Below are positions 34,817 to 43,872 of a stretch of DNA of 64,000 nucleotides, in pieces (position 1 is the stretch's first letter; each line of letters begins with the position of its first letter). The notes beneath the pieces are model-generated. The model did not search any database, was not told the DNA's origin, and saw only the letters and a list, made by a program, of their open reading frames with translations. The stretch is taken from assembly GCF_900637195.1 (NCBI RefSeq), contig NZ_LR134356.1:806001-870000 (forward strand), given 5' to 3'. Source of the stretch: Mycolicibacterium aurum. GTDB lineage: Bacteria; Actinomycetota; Actinomycetes; Mycobacteriales; Mycobacteriaceae. The position numbers and the translations under genes are program-made.

Positions 34817-37249
34817 ATGGGTGCGGGGTCATACGTGGGTCGAGTCGGCGGGTTGGCGGTCGCATTCGGGATCGGTGCTGCGGTCCTGACGGGGGCGGGT
34901 GCCGCCTACGCGGACGACGGCGCGGGTGGCGATTCGGCCGGCACGTCCGCATCATCGTCGGCACAGGGCCCGGCATCGGCGGACAGGACCAAGCCCGTCA
35001 AGGTCAAAACCGCGAAGACCGAGACGGCCAAGCCTGACAGAGCCGAATCCGACAAGTCCGAATCCGAGACAGCCGAGTCCGATAACGCGAGCAAGGCCGA
35101 CGCCGAATCCGCCGATCCCGCAGGCAAAGACCGCAACCGACCGGCCGACGACACCGGTGGATCCGACGACGCCTCCGGTGCGGACGACGACGCCTCCGAC
35201 GAGGGGGAGGCGCCGGCCGCCGAGGTCACGGAGCACCAGGCGGGCGAGGAGGAACAGCCTGCCGCGCCGGAACAGCCCGTCGCCGAGGAACAGCCGCCCG
35301 CCGCCGTCGAGCCGTCCGACGCGGAGGTCCAGGCTCCGGTCGAGACCACGACGACCGAGTCGACCGTGACGAAAGCGTTGGCCGCCACGGACGGCCTGGC
35401 CACCGGCGAGCCCGCCGCCGATTCCGGTGAGCCTGTCGTCCCCGCGCTCACCTCGCTGGTGATGTCGCTGGTGGCCGCGGGCCGGGAGGTCACCGATGAG
35501 GCGCCGCGGACGGTCGCCGACCAGGTGGGCACCGCTCTGACCGCTGCGGCCGCCGAGGGCTATCCGATCCCGACCGACGTCACCGTCGAGGAGTGGACGC
35601 CGCCGCTGGAGTGGTTGCAGCGCATCCCGGTGCTGGGCCCGTTGCTGGTCACGCCGCTGGTGGGCCTGGCGCACGTCATTCCGTTCGTGGGCGATGTCAT
35701 CCACCCGGTGATCGGCTTCCCGATCGATCACACCGCGCCGCCGGGCACTCCCCGGCCGCGCAGTTTCCGGGTCACGTCCTTCGACGGGACGAGGATCTTC
35801 GTGAACTTCATGCCCGCCAAGGGCCTCAAGGCCGGCGAGACGGCCCCAACAGTGCTCAACGGACCGGGGCTCGGGCTGCCCGGATCGAGCACGCTGGAGC
35901 TCGACGTCGACAGCTTCCTGCCCAATGACGTGATCGGCATCGGTGCGCTGCGCGAGGCGGGCTACAACGTGGTCACGTGGGACCCGCGCGGGGAGTGGCG
36001 CTCCGAAGGGATCATGCACCTGAACTCGCCGGATCTCGAAGGCCGCGACATGTCGCACATCATCAGCTATCTGGCGACGCTGCCCGAGGTGGCCCTCGAC
36101 GCGGTGAACGATCCGAGGATCGGCATGACGGGCGCCTCCTACGGCGGCGGAATCCAATTGGCCGCGGCCGCAATCGATCACCGCATCGATGCCATCGTGC
36201 CGACGATCGCGTGGAACAACCTCACCGATGTGCTGTTCCCCCGGTCCGCGGTCAACAGCGGCTGGGGAACCATCCTGCCCGCGGTGCTGGCGCTGACGTT
36301 CGCCCGCGAGCATCCGCGGATCTTCCCGGTGGCGATCGCCGGTGTCCTGTTCGGGTACGCCTCGCAGGACGATCTGGACCTGGTGGACACCTTCAGTTAC
36401 GCCGACCAGCTCAAGGACATCACCGCGCCCACGCTGGTGATCCAGGGCACGGTGGACACACTGTTCACCCTGGATCAGGCGCATCTCAACGCGCTGGCGC
36501 TGATCGAGGCGGGCACCACCACCAAGGTGATCTGGTACTGCGGCGGCCACGGCGCATGCCTGAGTGACTTCAACGACGGCGAGCTGGTGATCGACCGCAC
36601 CTTGAGCTGGCTCGACCGCTACGTCAAAGGCAACGAAAACGTCGAGACCGGACCGCAATTCGAATGGGTCGACCAGAACGGCGTCTGGTACGGCGACGAG
36701 CAGTACCCGACGACGCCGGGCACGCCCGTCGTCGCGGAACGGACCGAGCGCAGGACGCTCGCCTACATTCCGGCGCTCTTCGGCTCGGGTCCGAATCCCT
36801 TGATCATCACCCGCGGGCTCGTCGCAGCGCTGTTGGGGCTACCGTCGGCCGCGGCCGCAGCCAACTCGGTCAACTTGCGGGTTCCGGATGTCACGGAGCT
36901 GACGCACGTGGTCGGCGCACCCGAGCTGACGCTGACCTACTCCGGCGAGGGAACGGCCGAACATGTCTATGCCCAGATCGTCGACGACGAGACCGGACTG
37001 GTGCTCGGAAATCACGCGACGCCCATTCCCGTTGTGCTGGACGGGGAATCGCACACCGTGACGTTCTCGCTCGAGCAGGTGGCGCACACGCTCAAGCCCG
37101 GACAATCGGTGACGGTCCAGATCGTGACGTCGACGGCGAAGTATCTCAACTTCTACTCGTGGGGCGCGATCACGGTGCAGGCCATGTCGATCTCGCTGCC
37201 GACTCGCGCCGCCGCCGCCGCGGCACAGCAGCGGGTGAACGCGGCGTAG
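34817..37249 (+). CDS. Large secreted alpha/beta hydrolase (CocE/S15-like) with acidic repeat region
   Basis: Predicted 810-residue exported protein. Residues 6-34 (YVGRVGGLAVAFGIGAAVL, then AYADD) are the same signal/anchor module as in the protein at 1445. Residues about 35-190 are an acidic Ser/Asp/Glu/Ala-rich disordered region. The hydrolase domain spans about 310-600 with nucleophile elbow GASYGGG, acidic residue around VIQGTVDTLFTL and a histidine in WYCGGHGAC. A C-terminal beta domain, jelly-roll like, covers about 660-800. The arrangement fits the CocE/NonD or X-Pro dipeptidyl-peptidase family, cleaving ester or amide bonds outside the membrane. The substrate is unknown. Confidence 0.8.
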   Translation: MGAGSYVGRVGGLAVAFGIGAAVLTGAGAAYADDGAGGDSAGTSASSSAQGPASADRTKPVKVKTAKTETAKPDRAESDKSESETAESDNASKADAESADPAGKDRNRPADDTGGSDDASGADDDASDEGEAPAAEVTEHQAGEEEQPAAPEQPVAEEQPPAAVEPSDAEVQAPVETTTTESTVTKALAATDGLATGEPAADSGEPVVPALTSLVMSLVAAGREVTDEAPRTVADQVGTALTAAAAEGYPIPTDVTVEEWTPPLEWLQRIPVLGPLLVTPLVGLAHVIPFVGDVIHPVIGFPIDHTAPPGTPRPRSFRVTSFDGTRIFVNFMPAKGLKAGETAPTVLNGPGLGLPGSSTLELDVDSFLPNDVIGIGALREAGYNVVTWDPRGEWRSEGIMHLNSPDLEGRDMSHIISYLATLPEVALDAVNDPRIGMTGASYGGGIQLAAAAIDHRIDAIVPTIAWNNLTDVLFPRSAVNSGWGTILPAVLALTFAREHPRIFPVAIAGVLFGYASQDDLDLVDTFSYADQLKDITAPTLVIQGTVDTLFTLDQAHLNALALIEAGTTTKVIWYCGGHGACLSDFNDGELVIDRTLSWLDRYVKGNENVETGPQFEWVDQNGVWYGDEQYPTTPGTPVVAERTERRTLAYIPALFGSGPNPLIITRGLVAALLGLPSAAAAANSVNLRVPDVTELTHVVGAPELTLTYSGEGTAEHVYAQIVDDETGLVLGNHATPIPVVLDGESHTVTFSLEQVAHTLKPGQSVTVQIVTSTAKYLNFYSWGAITVQAMSISLPTRAAAAAAQQRVNAA

Positions 37250-37395
37250 CGAACTGGCCAGGTGTATTGTCGGGAGTAGGCCGTTTCACGTAGTCCGGTC
37301 CTGCGACCCTTCACGTGATGCATTCAGGCCCCGACGCGATGTTCTTCGCCTCGGACACCGTGCGAGACATCTCGTACCACTCAAGGACATTGTGT

Positions 37396-37536
37396 ATGGA
37401 TTCGTCTGATCTGTTTTCGCATATTCAGGCGCCGCAGGTCCCGGTTTCGGACCCGAGCTTCGACGAGCCCGTAGAGGCTCCCGTCTTCTCCGATCAGCCG
37501 CGCAGAGAGACCCGTGCCGATTCCCGTTCGACGTGA
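37396..37536 (+). CDS. Small hypothetical protein coupled to DUF5994 gene
   Basis: A 46-codon frame beginning MDSSDLFSHIQAPQVPVSD has AAGGA eight bases upstream and ends with a TGA overlapping the GTG start of the next gene (GTGA). The product is acidic and Pro/Ser-rich, with no membrane segment. Coupling to the next gene supports coding, but the family is not recognised. Confidence 0.45.
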   Translation: MDSSDLFSHIQAPQVPVSDPSFDEPVEAPVFSDQPRRETRADSRST

Positions 37537-38018
37537 ACGGAATGGCGGGGTCGCGCCGAGCCGCCAAACCCATCCGGCTGACACTCGCCGATGAACTGGG
37601 CGGAGTCATCGACGGAGCGTGGTGGCCGCACTCGGCGTTGATCGCCGCTGAACTACCCGACCTCGTCGGAGCGCTGCACAAGCCGCTCGGCGAGATCATC
37701 GACATGCGCATCAACTGGTCGCCGTCCGACGGGCAGCTCGATCTCGAATCGATAGCCGCCGGAGTCAAGCTGCACCGGGAGAGCGACCCCTATCGCCGGC
37801 CCCGCCTGATGGCGGTCGTCGGGCGCAACGCCAGCGCGAAGCTGCTCGTCATCCCGAGCATGACCTCCCAGGCCCTCGGAGCGATCGTCGTGCGGGCTGC
37901 GGCGGGATTGCCCACCTGGGGCGGAACCGGGGATTCCAAGCTCTTCGAGACGGCCCAGGTGGTCATCGGCGTGGCGAAGGCCGAAAGCGTGAAATGGTCC
38001 GAGTCGCTGGCGCCGTGA
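37533..38018 (+). CDS. DUF5994 family protein
   Basis: Predicted 161-residue protein (from GTG 37533; ATG 37542 is an alternative with three residues fewer). The sequence RLTLADELGGVIDGAWWPHS at about 15-34 and AELPDLVGALHKPLGEI shortly after are the hallmark of DUF5994. The C-terminal region contains MTSQALGAIVVRAAAG. Cytoplasmic, function unknown. It is translated with the 46-residue protein just upstream and precedes the cold-shock gene by about 130 bp. Confidence 0.8.
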   Translation: MNGMAGSRRAAKPIRLTLADELGGVIDGAWWPHSALIAAELPDLVGALHKPLGEIIDMRINWSPSDGQLDLESIAAGVKLHRESDPYRRPRLMAVVGRNASAKLLVIPSMTSQALGAIVVRAAAGLPTWGGTGDSKLFETAQVVIGVAKAESVKWSESLAP

Positions 38019-38076
38019 CATCAAAAGAGTTGCCCTGCCCCAATGTTCGGAGCTTGCCGACAAGCAGGGCGATTAT

Positions 38077-38095
38077 CGTAGCTATTAGTGCTACG
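38077..38095. promoter_or_regulatory. Small hairpin or dyad upstream of cold-shock gene
   Basis: CGTAGC-TATTAGT-GCTACG is a perfect 6-bp dyad with a 7-base loop, 55-73 bp upstream of the cold-shock start. The region 38019-38149 is the AT-richest part of the neighbourhood and is the probable promoter plus 5' leader. The hairpin could act in the RNA (cold-shock leaders are often structured) or as an operator. Confidence 0.35.
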
Positions 38096-38149
38096 CTCCC
38101 ATCTGGATGTCTGTTCGACATTCGGTGAATATGAAAGAAGTTGAAGAGT

Positions 38150-38353
38150 ATGGCACAGGGAACTGTGAAGTGGTTTAACGGCGACAAGGGCTTCGGCTTC
38201 ATCGCCCCCGATGGTGGAGCGGAAGATGTTTTCGTTCACTACTCGGAGATCAGTGGTAACGGATATCGGTCGCTGGAAGAGAACCAGCGCGTCGAGTTCG
38301 AGGTCGAGCAGGGCAACAAGGGCCCGCAGGCTGTCAGAGTGAGCGCGATCTAA
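38150..38353 (+). CDS. cspA: Cold-shock protein (CspA family)
   Basis: Predicted 67-residue single cold-shock domain. The RNA-binding motifs RNP1 (KGFGFI) and RNP2 (VFVHY) are intact and flanked by the family start [10 protein letters not shown] and end [10 protein letters not shown]. It binds single-stranded RNA or DNA as an RNA chaperone. The ATG at 38150 has a GAAGAG-like site; the in-frame TTG nine bases upstream is less likely. A strong terminator follows at 38372. Confidence 0.93.
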   Translation: MAQGTVKWFNGDKGFGFIAPDGGAEDVFVHYSEISGNGYRSLEENQRVEFEVEQGNKGPQAVRVSAI

Positions 38354-38371
38354 CAGACTTGAATCCGGGAC

Positions 38372-38410
38372 GTGGGCTGGTAGGGCAACCTACCAGCCCA
38401 CTTTCCGTTT
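38372..38410 (+). terminator. Rho-independent terminator of cold-shock gene
   Basis: A perfect 13-bp stem GTGGGCTGGTAGG / CCTACCAGCCCAC closes a GCAA tetraloop (38372-38401) and is followed by TTTCCGTTT. It is 18 bp past the cold-shock stop. This is the clearest intrinsic terminator in the window. Confidence 0.85.
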
Positions 38411-38570
38411 GAGCACACTGCGACCGCGCAGGTGCGGGTCAGAACCGCCGGACCCCGTCTCGAGCGCCGCCGCGTCGACGACGAATATTGGTTGTACTCA
38501 ACAGCTTTGGCGACGCCGAGCCGCGGGCGGCTCGGCGTCGGTGGTGAATCGGCAGCAAAGCCGTTGCGCG

Positions 38571-38708
38571 TCAGCGCTTCTTGCTGTCCATGATCGCGTC
38601 GGCCGCCGACGACTTGGCCGCCGACTTCGCGTTCTTGTCGGCACGCTTCTCTTTCACGGATTTGCCGGACTTTTTCGTCATTCCTTGTCGCGGAGACTTG
38701 TCAGACAT
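38571..38708 (-). CDS. Small basic Lys/Ala/Ser-rich protein
   Basis: A 45-codon gene with GAAGGG before its ATG at 38708. The product begins MSDKSPRQGMTKKSGKSVKEKR and ends AIMDSKKR; it is strongly basic, lacks aromatic residues and is probably disordered. Similar short Lys-rich proteins are frequent in mycobacteria and may bind nucleic acid. It is convergent with the cold-shock gene and its codon use fits its neighbours. Confidence 0.6.
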   Translation of the reverse strand: MSDKSPRQGMTKKSGKSVKEKRADKNAKSAAKSSAADAIMDSKKR

Positions 38709-38828
38709 CGTCGGCCCTTCATAGTGGGCCCTGGGCGGTCCCGATGCCTCGACCCTACTCCGCGGATCGGTGCCGCGGACCATTCATGCACGGGGATACG
38801 CCCTTTCTCGTCGCATCGCGACAAAGCG

Positions 38829-38952
38829 CTGGGTGTAACGTGGGGTGGATTGGGAACCCTGCCGGGCCGGAATGTGTCATCTGATTTCCGCTGATCTCGC
38901 CGAGCAACCGCTCACGCCGCCGCGCCGGTACCAATCCACTGTCGGGATTGTC
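38829..38952 (+). promoter_or_regulatory. Leader of first GT4 gene, similar to leader at 48562
   Basis: From a GGTGTA box at 38832 to the GTG start, this ~120-bp leader can be aligned with the leader of the paralogous glycosyltransferase at 48693: shared blocks include GGTGTA..TGGGGT at the left, GCTGATC..CCGAG in the middle, CACGCCG..CCGGT and GTCGGGAT just before the start. Conservation of untranslated sequence between paralogues suggests a shared regulatory element; both genes then start with non-ATG codons. Confidence 0.45.
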
Positions 38953-40119
38953 GTGAACGCTGTGCCCACCTTTGAGTCGCTCCTAGCTCCTGCTTCGCGG
39001 CGGCCGCTTTCCGGGACCGTGCGGTTCGGCATGCTGAGTACCTTCACTCCCACCACCTGCGGCCTTGCCACCTTCAGCGCCGCGTTGTCCGCGCAGCTGA
39101 GTGCTCAGGGCTCGACCGTCGGGGTGGTGCGCATCGCCGACGGTTCGGAATCGTCGGACGCCCGCGTGGTCGGCGAGCTGGTCAACGGCTCGGCGCAGTC
39201 CGTCGCGGCCTGTGCGGCATTGCTCAATGACAACGACGTCGCCGTCATCCAGTACAGCGAGGGTCTGTACGGCGGTGCCCACGGCGACGAGCTTCTCGAT
39301 GTCATCAACGCGCTGCGGGTGCCGTCGATAGCGATCGTGCACACCGTGCTGGAAAGCCCGGAGCCACATCAGCGTTGGGTGCTGGAGCGCATCGCGGCCA
39401 CCGCCGGCGTGGTGGTGGTGATGACGGAGGTTGCGCGGGAGCGGTTGTGCGGCGAGTACGGCATTGACCGCCGCAAGCTCGTCGTGATCCCGCACGGCGC
39501 GGTCCTACCGACCGCTCCACGGGTCAAACGCGCCGCCAGACCCATCATCCTGACGTGCGGCCTCCTCGGGCCAGGTAAAGGAATCGAGCGCGTCATCGAC
39601 GCCATGCCGTCCCTGCAGAGTGTGGCGGGTCGGCCCCGCTATCTGGTGGCCGGGCGGACGCACCCGAAGGTGCTGGCCCGCGAGGGCGAGGCGTACCGCG
39701 AAGCCCGTCAGGAGCAGGTCCGGGAGCTCGGCGTCACCGACTCGGTGGCCTTCGATGACCGTCACTACGACCGATCGGCGCTGACAGCGCTGTTGCAGTC
39801 GGCGGCCGTGATCGTTCTGCCCTATGACTCCACCGACCAGGTGACCTCCGGTCTGCTCGTCGACGCCGTCGCGAGCGGCAGGCCTGTGGTGGCCACGGCG
39901 TTCCCGCACGCCGTCGAGCTCCTGCGCAACGGCGCGGGCATCATCGTTGCGCACGACGATCCCGACGCGATGGCGTCCGCGCTGCGGCGGGTGCTCACCC
40001 AGCCCCGCTTGGCCGGGTCGATGGCCGCGGAGGCGCGGCAGTTGGCGCCGACCATGGCGTGGCCGGTGGTGGCGGAGGCCTACGTGCAGGTGGCGCTGCG
40101 CCTCCGCGCCGACCGCTAA
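38953..40119 (+). CDS. Family 4-type glycosyltransferase, copy 1
   Basis: Predicted 388-residue GT-B enzyme; the GTG at 38953 is chosen because the paralogue at 48693 begins at the matching position with TTG. The N-terminal domain contains MLSTFTPTTCGLATFSAAL. The C-terminal donor-binding domain contains LTCGLLGPGKGIERVIDAM, the RTHPKVL segment, and LPYDSTDQVTSGLLVDAVASG with FPHAVELL, where GT4 enzymes bind the nucleotide sugar. Such enzymes build mannosides or glucosides; the acceptor is unknown. The stop overlaps tail-to-tail with the next, opposite gene. Confidence 0.85.
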   Translation: MNAVPTFESLLAPASRRPLSGTVRFGMLSTFTPTTCGLATFSAALSAQLSAQGSTVGVVRIADGSESSDARVVGELVNGSAQSVAACAALLNDNDVAVIQYSEGLYGGAHGDELLDVINALRVPSIAIVHTVLESPEPHQRWVLERIAATAGVVVVMTEVARERLCGEYGIDRRKLVVIPHGAVLPTAPRVKRAARPIILTCGLLGPGKGIERVIDAMPSLQSVAGRPRYLVAGRTHPKVLAREGEAYREARQEQVRELGVTDSVAFDDRHYDRSALTALLQSAAVIVLPYDSTDQVTSGLLVDAVASGRPVVATAFPHAVELLRNGAGIIVAHDDPDAMASALRRVLTQPRLAGSMAAEARQLAPTMAWPVVAEAYVQVALRLRADR

Positions 40120-41279
40120 CCGTCGATCGTGTGCGGGTACTCGGCGCCGCGGTGCTGGTAGGCCAGGACGGCATCGTTGAGCACGACGCCGTCACGGATC
40201 TCGATCGCGCGCGCGATGGTCGGCGTGCGGTCCCATGCCGCAGGGCCGTCGAGGACCGTGTCCAGGTGCGGCAGTAGCGCCTCGCTGATCTCCCAGGTTG
40301 CCGAGTCCCACAGATACGACGGGCTGTGGTCGACCGCGTAGTAGAGCACGCCGTGTTCCAGCTCGATCATCGGTTCGACGAACGAGGTGGGCCGGGCCCA
40401 GGCGAAACCCATCCCCACATCGCAGGACACATCGACGATCAGGCTCCGACGCTCGAACGAGGACAGGTCGTCCTCGTCGGCGAAGACCAGGGGTGCGTTG
40501 GGGTCCTGCAGCACACAATTGACCACGATGTCTTTGCCGGCCAGGAACTCGGCGATCGGGACGCGCCCGTCCGGAAGATCAGCCCATATCTCGTCCGGGG
40601 CGTCCGGGTCGCTGCCCATCTGGGATATCTGGGTGGAGTGGATCGGTGACGCGACCGCGGCCGCATCGCGGTTGGTCAGGACGTGGACGTCGTCGACGCC
40701 ATGGGCGTTGAGGGCGGTGACGGCGCCGCGCGCCGTGGCGCCGAACCCCAGGATGGCTGCGTCGAGCCGACGGCCGTAGCTGCCCGTGATGCCGGCCAGT
40801 TGCATGGCGTGCAGCACCGAGCAGTACCCGGCCAGCTCGTTGTTCTTGTGGAAGACGTGCAGGCCGAACCCGCCGTCGTCGCGCCAGTGGTTCATCGCCT
40901 CGAACGCGATGAGCGTCAGCTTCCGGTTAATCGCCACCTGGGTCAGGTCAGCGTCCTGAACACAGTGCGGCCACCCCCAGACCACCTGTCCTTCAGAGCA
41001 TTCCGCGAGGTCCGCGGCCTGGACTTTGGGCAGCAGGATGACGTCGCATTCGGCGAACAACTCCTCGCGGGTGCGCAGCCCGCCGACGAGCTCCGCCAGC
41101 CCGGCATCGGTCGCCCCGAACCGGGAGCCGTATCCGTGCTCCAGGAAGAGACGGGGCCGTATGGCGGGGTCGATCTTGGCGAAGTGCGCAGGATGAATAG
41201 GTAGTCGATATTCATCGGGCTTTCGGGAGGCTGCCAGGATCCCGACCGAAAGCCGTTCCGGCTCAGTGTTTCCTGGCAT
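40116..41279 (-). CDS. Alanine dehydrogenase/PNT-family oxidoreductase, N5-(carboxyethyl)ornithine synthase-like
   Basis: Predicted 387-residue protein. The N-terminal half resembles alanine dehydrogenase/transhydrogenase substrate domains (KPDEYRLPIHPAHF, FLEHGYGSRFG), and the NAD(P) motif is DAAILGFGATARGAVTALNA at about 183-202. The conserved FEAMNHWRDDGGFGLHVFHK block is characteristic of a family annotated as N5-(carboxyethyl)ornithine synthase, which reductively couples pyruvate and ornithine. The real substrates of the actinobacterial members are uncertain. The gene is divergent from the desaturase at 41527. Confidence 0.7.
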   Translation of the reverse strand: MPGNTEPERLSVGILAASRKPDEYRLPIHPAHFAKIDPAIRPRLFLEHGYGSRFGATDAGLAELVGGLRTREELFAECDVILLPKVQAADLAECSEGQVVWGWPHCVQDADLTQVAINRKLTLIAFEAMNHWRDDGGFGLHVFHKNNELAGYCSVLHAMQLAGITGSYGRRLDAAILGFGATARGAVTALNAHGVDDVHVLTNRDAAAVASPIHSTQISQMGSDPDAPDEIWADLPDGRVPIAEFLAGKDIVVNCVLQDPNAPLVFADEDDLSSFERRSLIVDVSCDVGMGFAWARPTSFVEPMIELEHGVLYYAVDHSPSYLWDSATWEISEALLPHLDTVLDGPAAWDRTPTIARAIEIRDGVVLNDAVLAYQHRGAEYPHTIDG

Positions 41280-41376
41280 CGTCGCCTCTCGCTGAGGGCC
41301 TGGATGGTCCCCGACCAGGTCAGCCTACCTCGGGCTCCGCGGCCGGGTCCGTCAGGCGACGGCGTATCGCGCCGCG

Positions 41377-41405
41377 TTGACGCACAGTCGCCGCCTCATT
41401 AGGCT
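41377..41405 (+). promoter_or_regulatory. SigA-type promoter of first desaturase gene
   Basis: TTGACG (41377-41382), 17-bp spacer, TAGGCT (41400-41405) matches the housekeeping -35/-10 consensus at ideal spacing. The predicted start site near 41412 gives a leader of about 115 nt before the GTG at 41527. Confidence 0.6.
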
Positions 41406-41526
41406 GGACTCACGCCGACATGCTGCCGTTGCTGCCCTATCGAGCATCGGCTGGTGGTCCGCAACATCCGGGTTCGCGCAACAGCCCACATATTGACCAC
41501 CAACACGGATCGGCAGGACATCACCA

Positions 41527-42732
41527 GTGGCAATTGCCGATATCGCCGCGTACGCGCATCTGACCGATCAGGACATCGAAGCGCTCGCGGACGAGCTCGA
41601 AACCATCCGTCGTGACATCGAAGGCTCGCTGGGCGAGCGCGACGCGGCCTACATCAGGCACACCATCCTGTTTCAGCGCACCCTCGACGTGGCCGCGCGA
41701 CTGGTGCTCGCCTTCAGTCGGTCGCGGAAGGGCTGGCTGCTGGGAACCGCCGCGCTCGCGTTCGCCAAGAGCGTCGAGAACATGGAGATCGGCCACAACG
41801 TCAGCCACGGTCAATGGGATTGGATGAACGATCCCGAGATCCACTCCACGACGTGGGAGTGGGACATGGTCGCCGTCTCGTCGCAGTGGAAGTACTCCCA
41901 CAACTATCGCCACCACGTCCTGACCAACATCGTGGGAGTCGACGACGATCTCGGATTCGGCGTCATGCGCCTGACGCGGGACGAGTCGTGGGAGCCGGTC
42001 CATCTTCTGCAACCCCTGCGGAATCTGTTGCTGGCCGTGATCTTCGAGTGGGGCATCGCCCTGCACGGCGTTCACGCCGACCGTGATCGGTACCTCCCGG
42101 ACACCGTCCGGGTGGCCGAAGGCAACACGATCCTGAAGCGCAAGATCGCGCGGCAGATGGTGAAAGACTATGTGCTTTTTCCTGCCCTGAGCGGAAGGCG
42201 TTGGCGCAGAACGCTTGGCGCCAACCTGACCGCGAACCTGCTGCGGAATCTCTGGGCGTATGTCGTGATCTTCTGCGGGCATTTTCCGGACGGTGCAGAG
42301 AAGTTCACCGCCGATGTCCTCGACAAGGAGACGCGGGCGGAATGGTACCTCCGCCAGATCCTGGGTGCCGCGAACTTCAAGGCCGGCCCGCTCCTGGCCT
42401 TTGCCAGCGGCAATCTGTGCTACCAGATCGAACACCATCTGTTCCCGGAGTTGCCCAGCAACCGCTACGCGCAGATCGCTGTGCGGGTGCGCGAGGTGTG
42501 CGACAAGTACGACCTGCCCTACACCACCGGTTCTCTTGTGCGCCAGTATCTTCTGACGCTGCGTACCATTCACAAACTCGCGCTGCCCGACGAATTTCTC
42601 ACGGCCACAGCTGACGACGCGCCGGAGACCGCATCAGAGCGCAAGTTCGCCGGGCGTGGCGGTGCGGTAGGCGGGCTTCGCACCGCGTTGCAGAAGGGTG
42701 CCCGCCGGCGTCGCCGCGGTGTGGCCGCCTAG
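41527..42732 (+). CDS. DesA3-type acyl-CoA delta-9 fatty acid desaturase, copy 1
   Basis: Predicted 401-residue membrane di-iron desaturase with a GTG start after AGGA. The three histidine boxes are intact: GHNVSH (His90, His94), HNYRHH at 125-130, and QIEHH at 300-304. MEIGHNVSHGQWDWMNDPEI is the hallmark of the mycobacterial DesA3 (Rv3229c) group, and the tail DDAPETASERKFAG matches it too. It introduces a double bond into stearoyl/palmitoyl-CoA, controlling membrane fluidity. It ends with a basic Arg-rich tail. A close paralogue lies at 52926 under a different promoter type. Confidence 0.88.
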   Translation: MAIADIAAYAHLTDQDIEALADELETIRRDIEGSLGERDAAYIRHTILFQRTLDVAARLVLAFSRSRKGWLLGTAALAFAKSVENMEIGHNVSHGQWDWMNDPEIHSTTWEWDMVAVSSQWKYSHNYRHHVLTNIVGVDDDLGFGVMRLTRDESWEPVHLLQPLRNLLLAVIFEWGIALHGVHADRDRYLPDTVRVAEGNTILKRKIARQMVKDYVLFPALSGRRWRRTLGANLTANLLRNLWAYVVIFCGHFPDGAEKFTADVLDKETRAEWYLRQILGAANFKAGPLLAFASGNLCYQIEHHLFPELPSNRYAQIAVRVREVCDKYDLPYTTGSLVRQYLLTLRTIHKLALPDEFLTATADDAPETASERKFAGRGGAVGGLRTALQKGARRRRRGVAA

Positions 42733-42835
42733 CAGATCGTCCATTTCGCTCTTTACGTGGCGAAACAGCGTACCGTTACGGGTATCGGGCAGCTCGATTT
42801 CGGGTGACAATGCCTGACTCCCAAAGGACATCATG

Positions 42836-42994
42836 ATGGCGGCGCCAACAACGTTTCGAACTCCCTACGAAAAGCGTGTCGAACTCGTCCAGGGAATCAT
42901 CAGCAGCCACTCCAAGGTGGGTGACAAGTCCGCGGGTGAACTGGCGGTGCGGGTGCTGCACGCGTTGGACTCGATCCCCGAGAAGATCCGCTGA
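42836..42994 (+). CDS. DUF6307-type small protein
   Basis: A 52-residue protein behind AAAGGA; the second of two adjacent ATG codons has the better spacing. The sequence TTFRTPYEKRVELVQGIISS and the ending RVLHALDSIPEKIR fit a small mycobacterial family I recall as DUF6307. It is probably a helical cytoplasmic protein of unknown role. Confidence 0.65.
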   Translation: MAAPTTFRTPYEKRVELVQGIISSHSKVGDKSAGELAVRVLHALDSIPEKIR

Positions 42995-43130
42995 GCAATG
43001 GGATTCGGCCCGCGCGAACTGGATCTCGCGGGGTGAGGGGCATTCCCGGTCTGTGCGGCGGCCGGAACTACGAGTACACGAGGTTGGGCGCGCCGGACAC
43101 TGCTCCGGCCCGGCCGCAGTTCGGTTAGCC

Positions 43131-43838
43131 GTGGCGATCATCGAGCAGTTGCTCGCCGCGGTCGACGGCCGGCGCGGAGTCGATGCCGCCGACCGGCTGT
43201 GCGAGGCGTGCGTCTCGCTGCTCGATGTCGACGCGGCAGCCATCTCGCTGGTGTTCGACGGTGCCAACACGGGCACGTTGGGATCCAGCAGCAAACTGGC
43301 CACCGAATACGACGAGCTGCAGTTCACGCTCGGCGAGGGCCCGTGTCTGGAATCGGTGGCACGACGCGCCCCCGTCCTGGTGGCTGATCTTTCCGATCCC
43401 GCCGACAGGCGCTGGCCCCTCTACGGGCCCGCGATGCTCGACATGCAGATTCGCGGCGTCCACGCGATCCCCGTCGTGGTGGCGGGCGAATACGTCGGCG
43501 CACTCGATCTGTTCAGGGCACAACCGGGCACGTTGTCCGCCGAGCAGCTCGCGGGGACGTTCGCCGCGGCTGAACTGGCCGGGGTGCCTCTGCTCGACCT
43601 GCTCGACGAAGATATGCACGCCGCAGCCAACGACCCCAGCAGTGACGCGTGGGCGGAGTTGAATGCGCTGTCCCGCACCGAGGTCAGCCAAGCGACCGGC
43701 ATGCTCGTCGCTCAGCTTCAGGTAGAGCCTGCCGAAGCGCTGCTGCGGCTGCGCGCGCATGCCTATGCAACCGGCCGCGCGGCCACCGAGGTGGCCCGCG
43801 ACATTCTCGAGCGCAGACTCAGGCTGGAGGCTGACTGA
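43131..43838 (+). CDS. GAF-ANTAR protein 1 (RNA-binding antiterminator)
   Basis: Predicted 235-residue protein from GTG 43131 (no clear ribosome-binding site; the start may vary by some codons). The GAF domain covers about 5-150, with LGEGPCLESVARRAPVLVADL near 65-85 and WPLYGPAMLDMQIRGVHAIP. The ANTAR domain covers about 175-230 (LSRTEVSQATGMLVAQLQVEP, then ALLRLRAHAYATGRAATEVA). ANTAR proteins bind paired RNA hairpins and prevent termination; GAF supplies the signal input. It is the first of three such genes in a row. Confidence 0.85.
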   Translation: MAIIEQLLAAVDGRRGVDAADRLCEACVSLLDVDAAAISLVFDGANTGTLGSSSKLATEYDELQFTLGEGPCLESVARRAPVLVADLSDPADRRWPLYGPAMLDMQIRGVHAIPVVVAGEYVGALDLFRAQPGTLSAEQLAGTFAAAELAGVPLLDLLDEDMHAAANDPSSDAWAELNALSRTEVSQATGMLVAQLQVEPAEALLRLRAHAYATGRAATEVARDILERRLRLEAD

Positions 43839-43872
43839 TGAGCACACCAATATCCCTGGGAAGGGCGGTGCC

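Noticed and set aside
38041..38110. SigA promoter of the cold-shock gene
   Set aside because: TTGCCG and several TA-rich hexamers are present, but no pair has 16-18 bp spacing, so I did not assign -35/-10.
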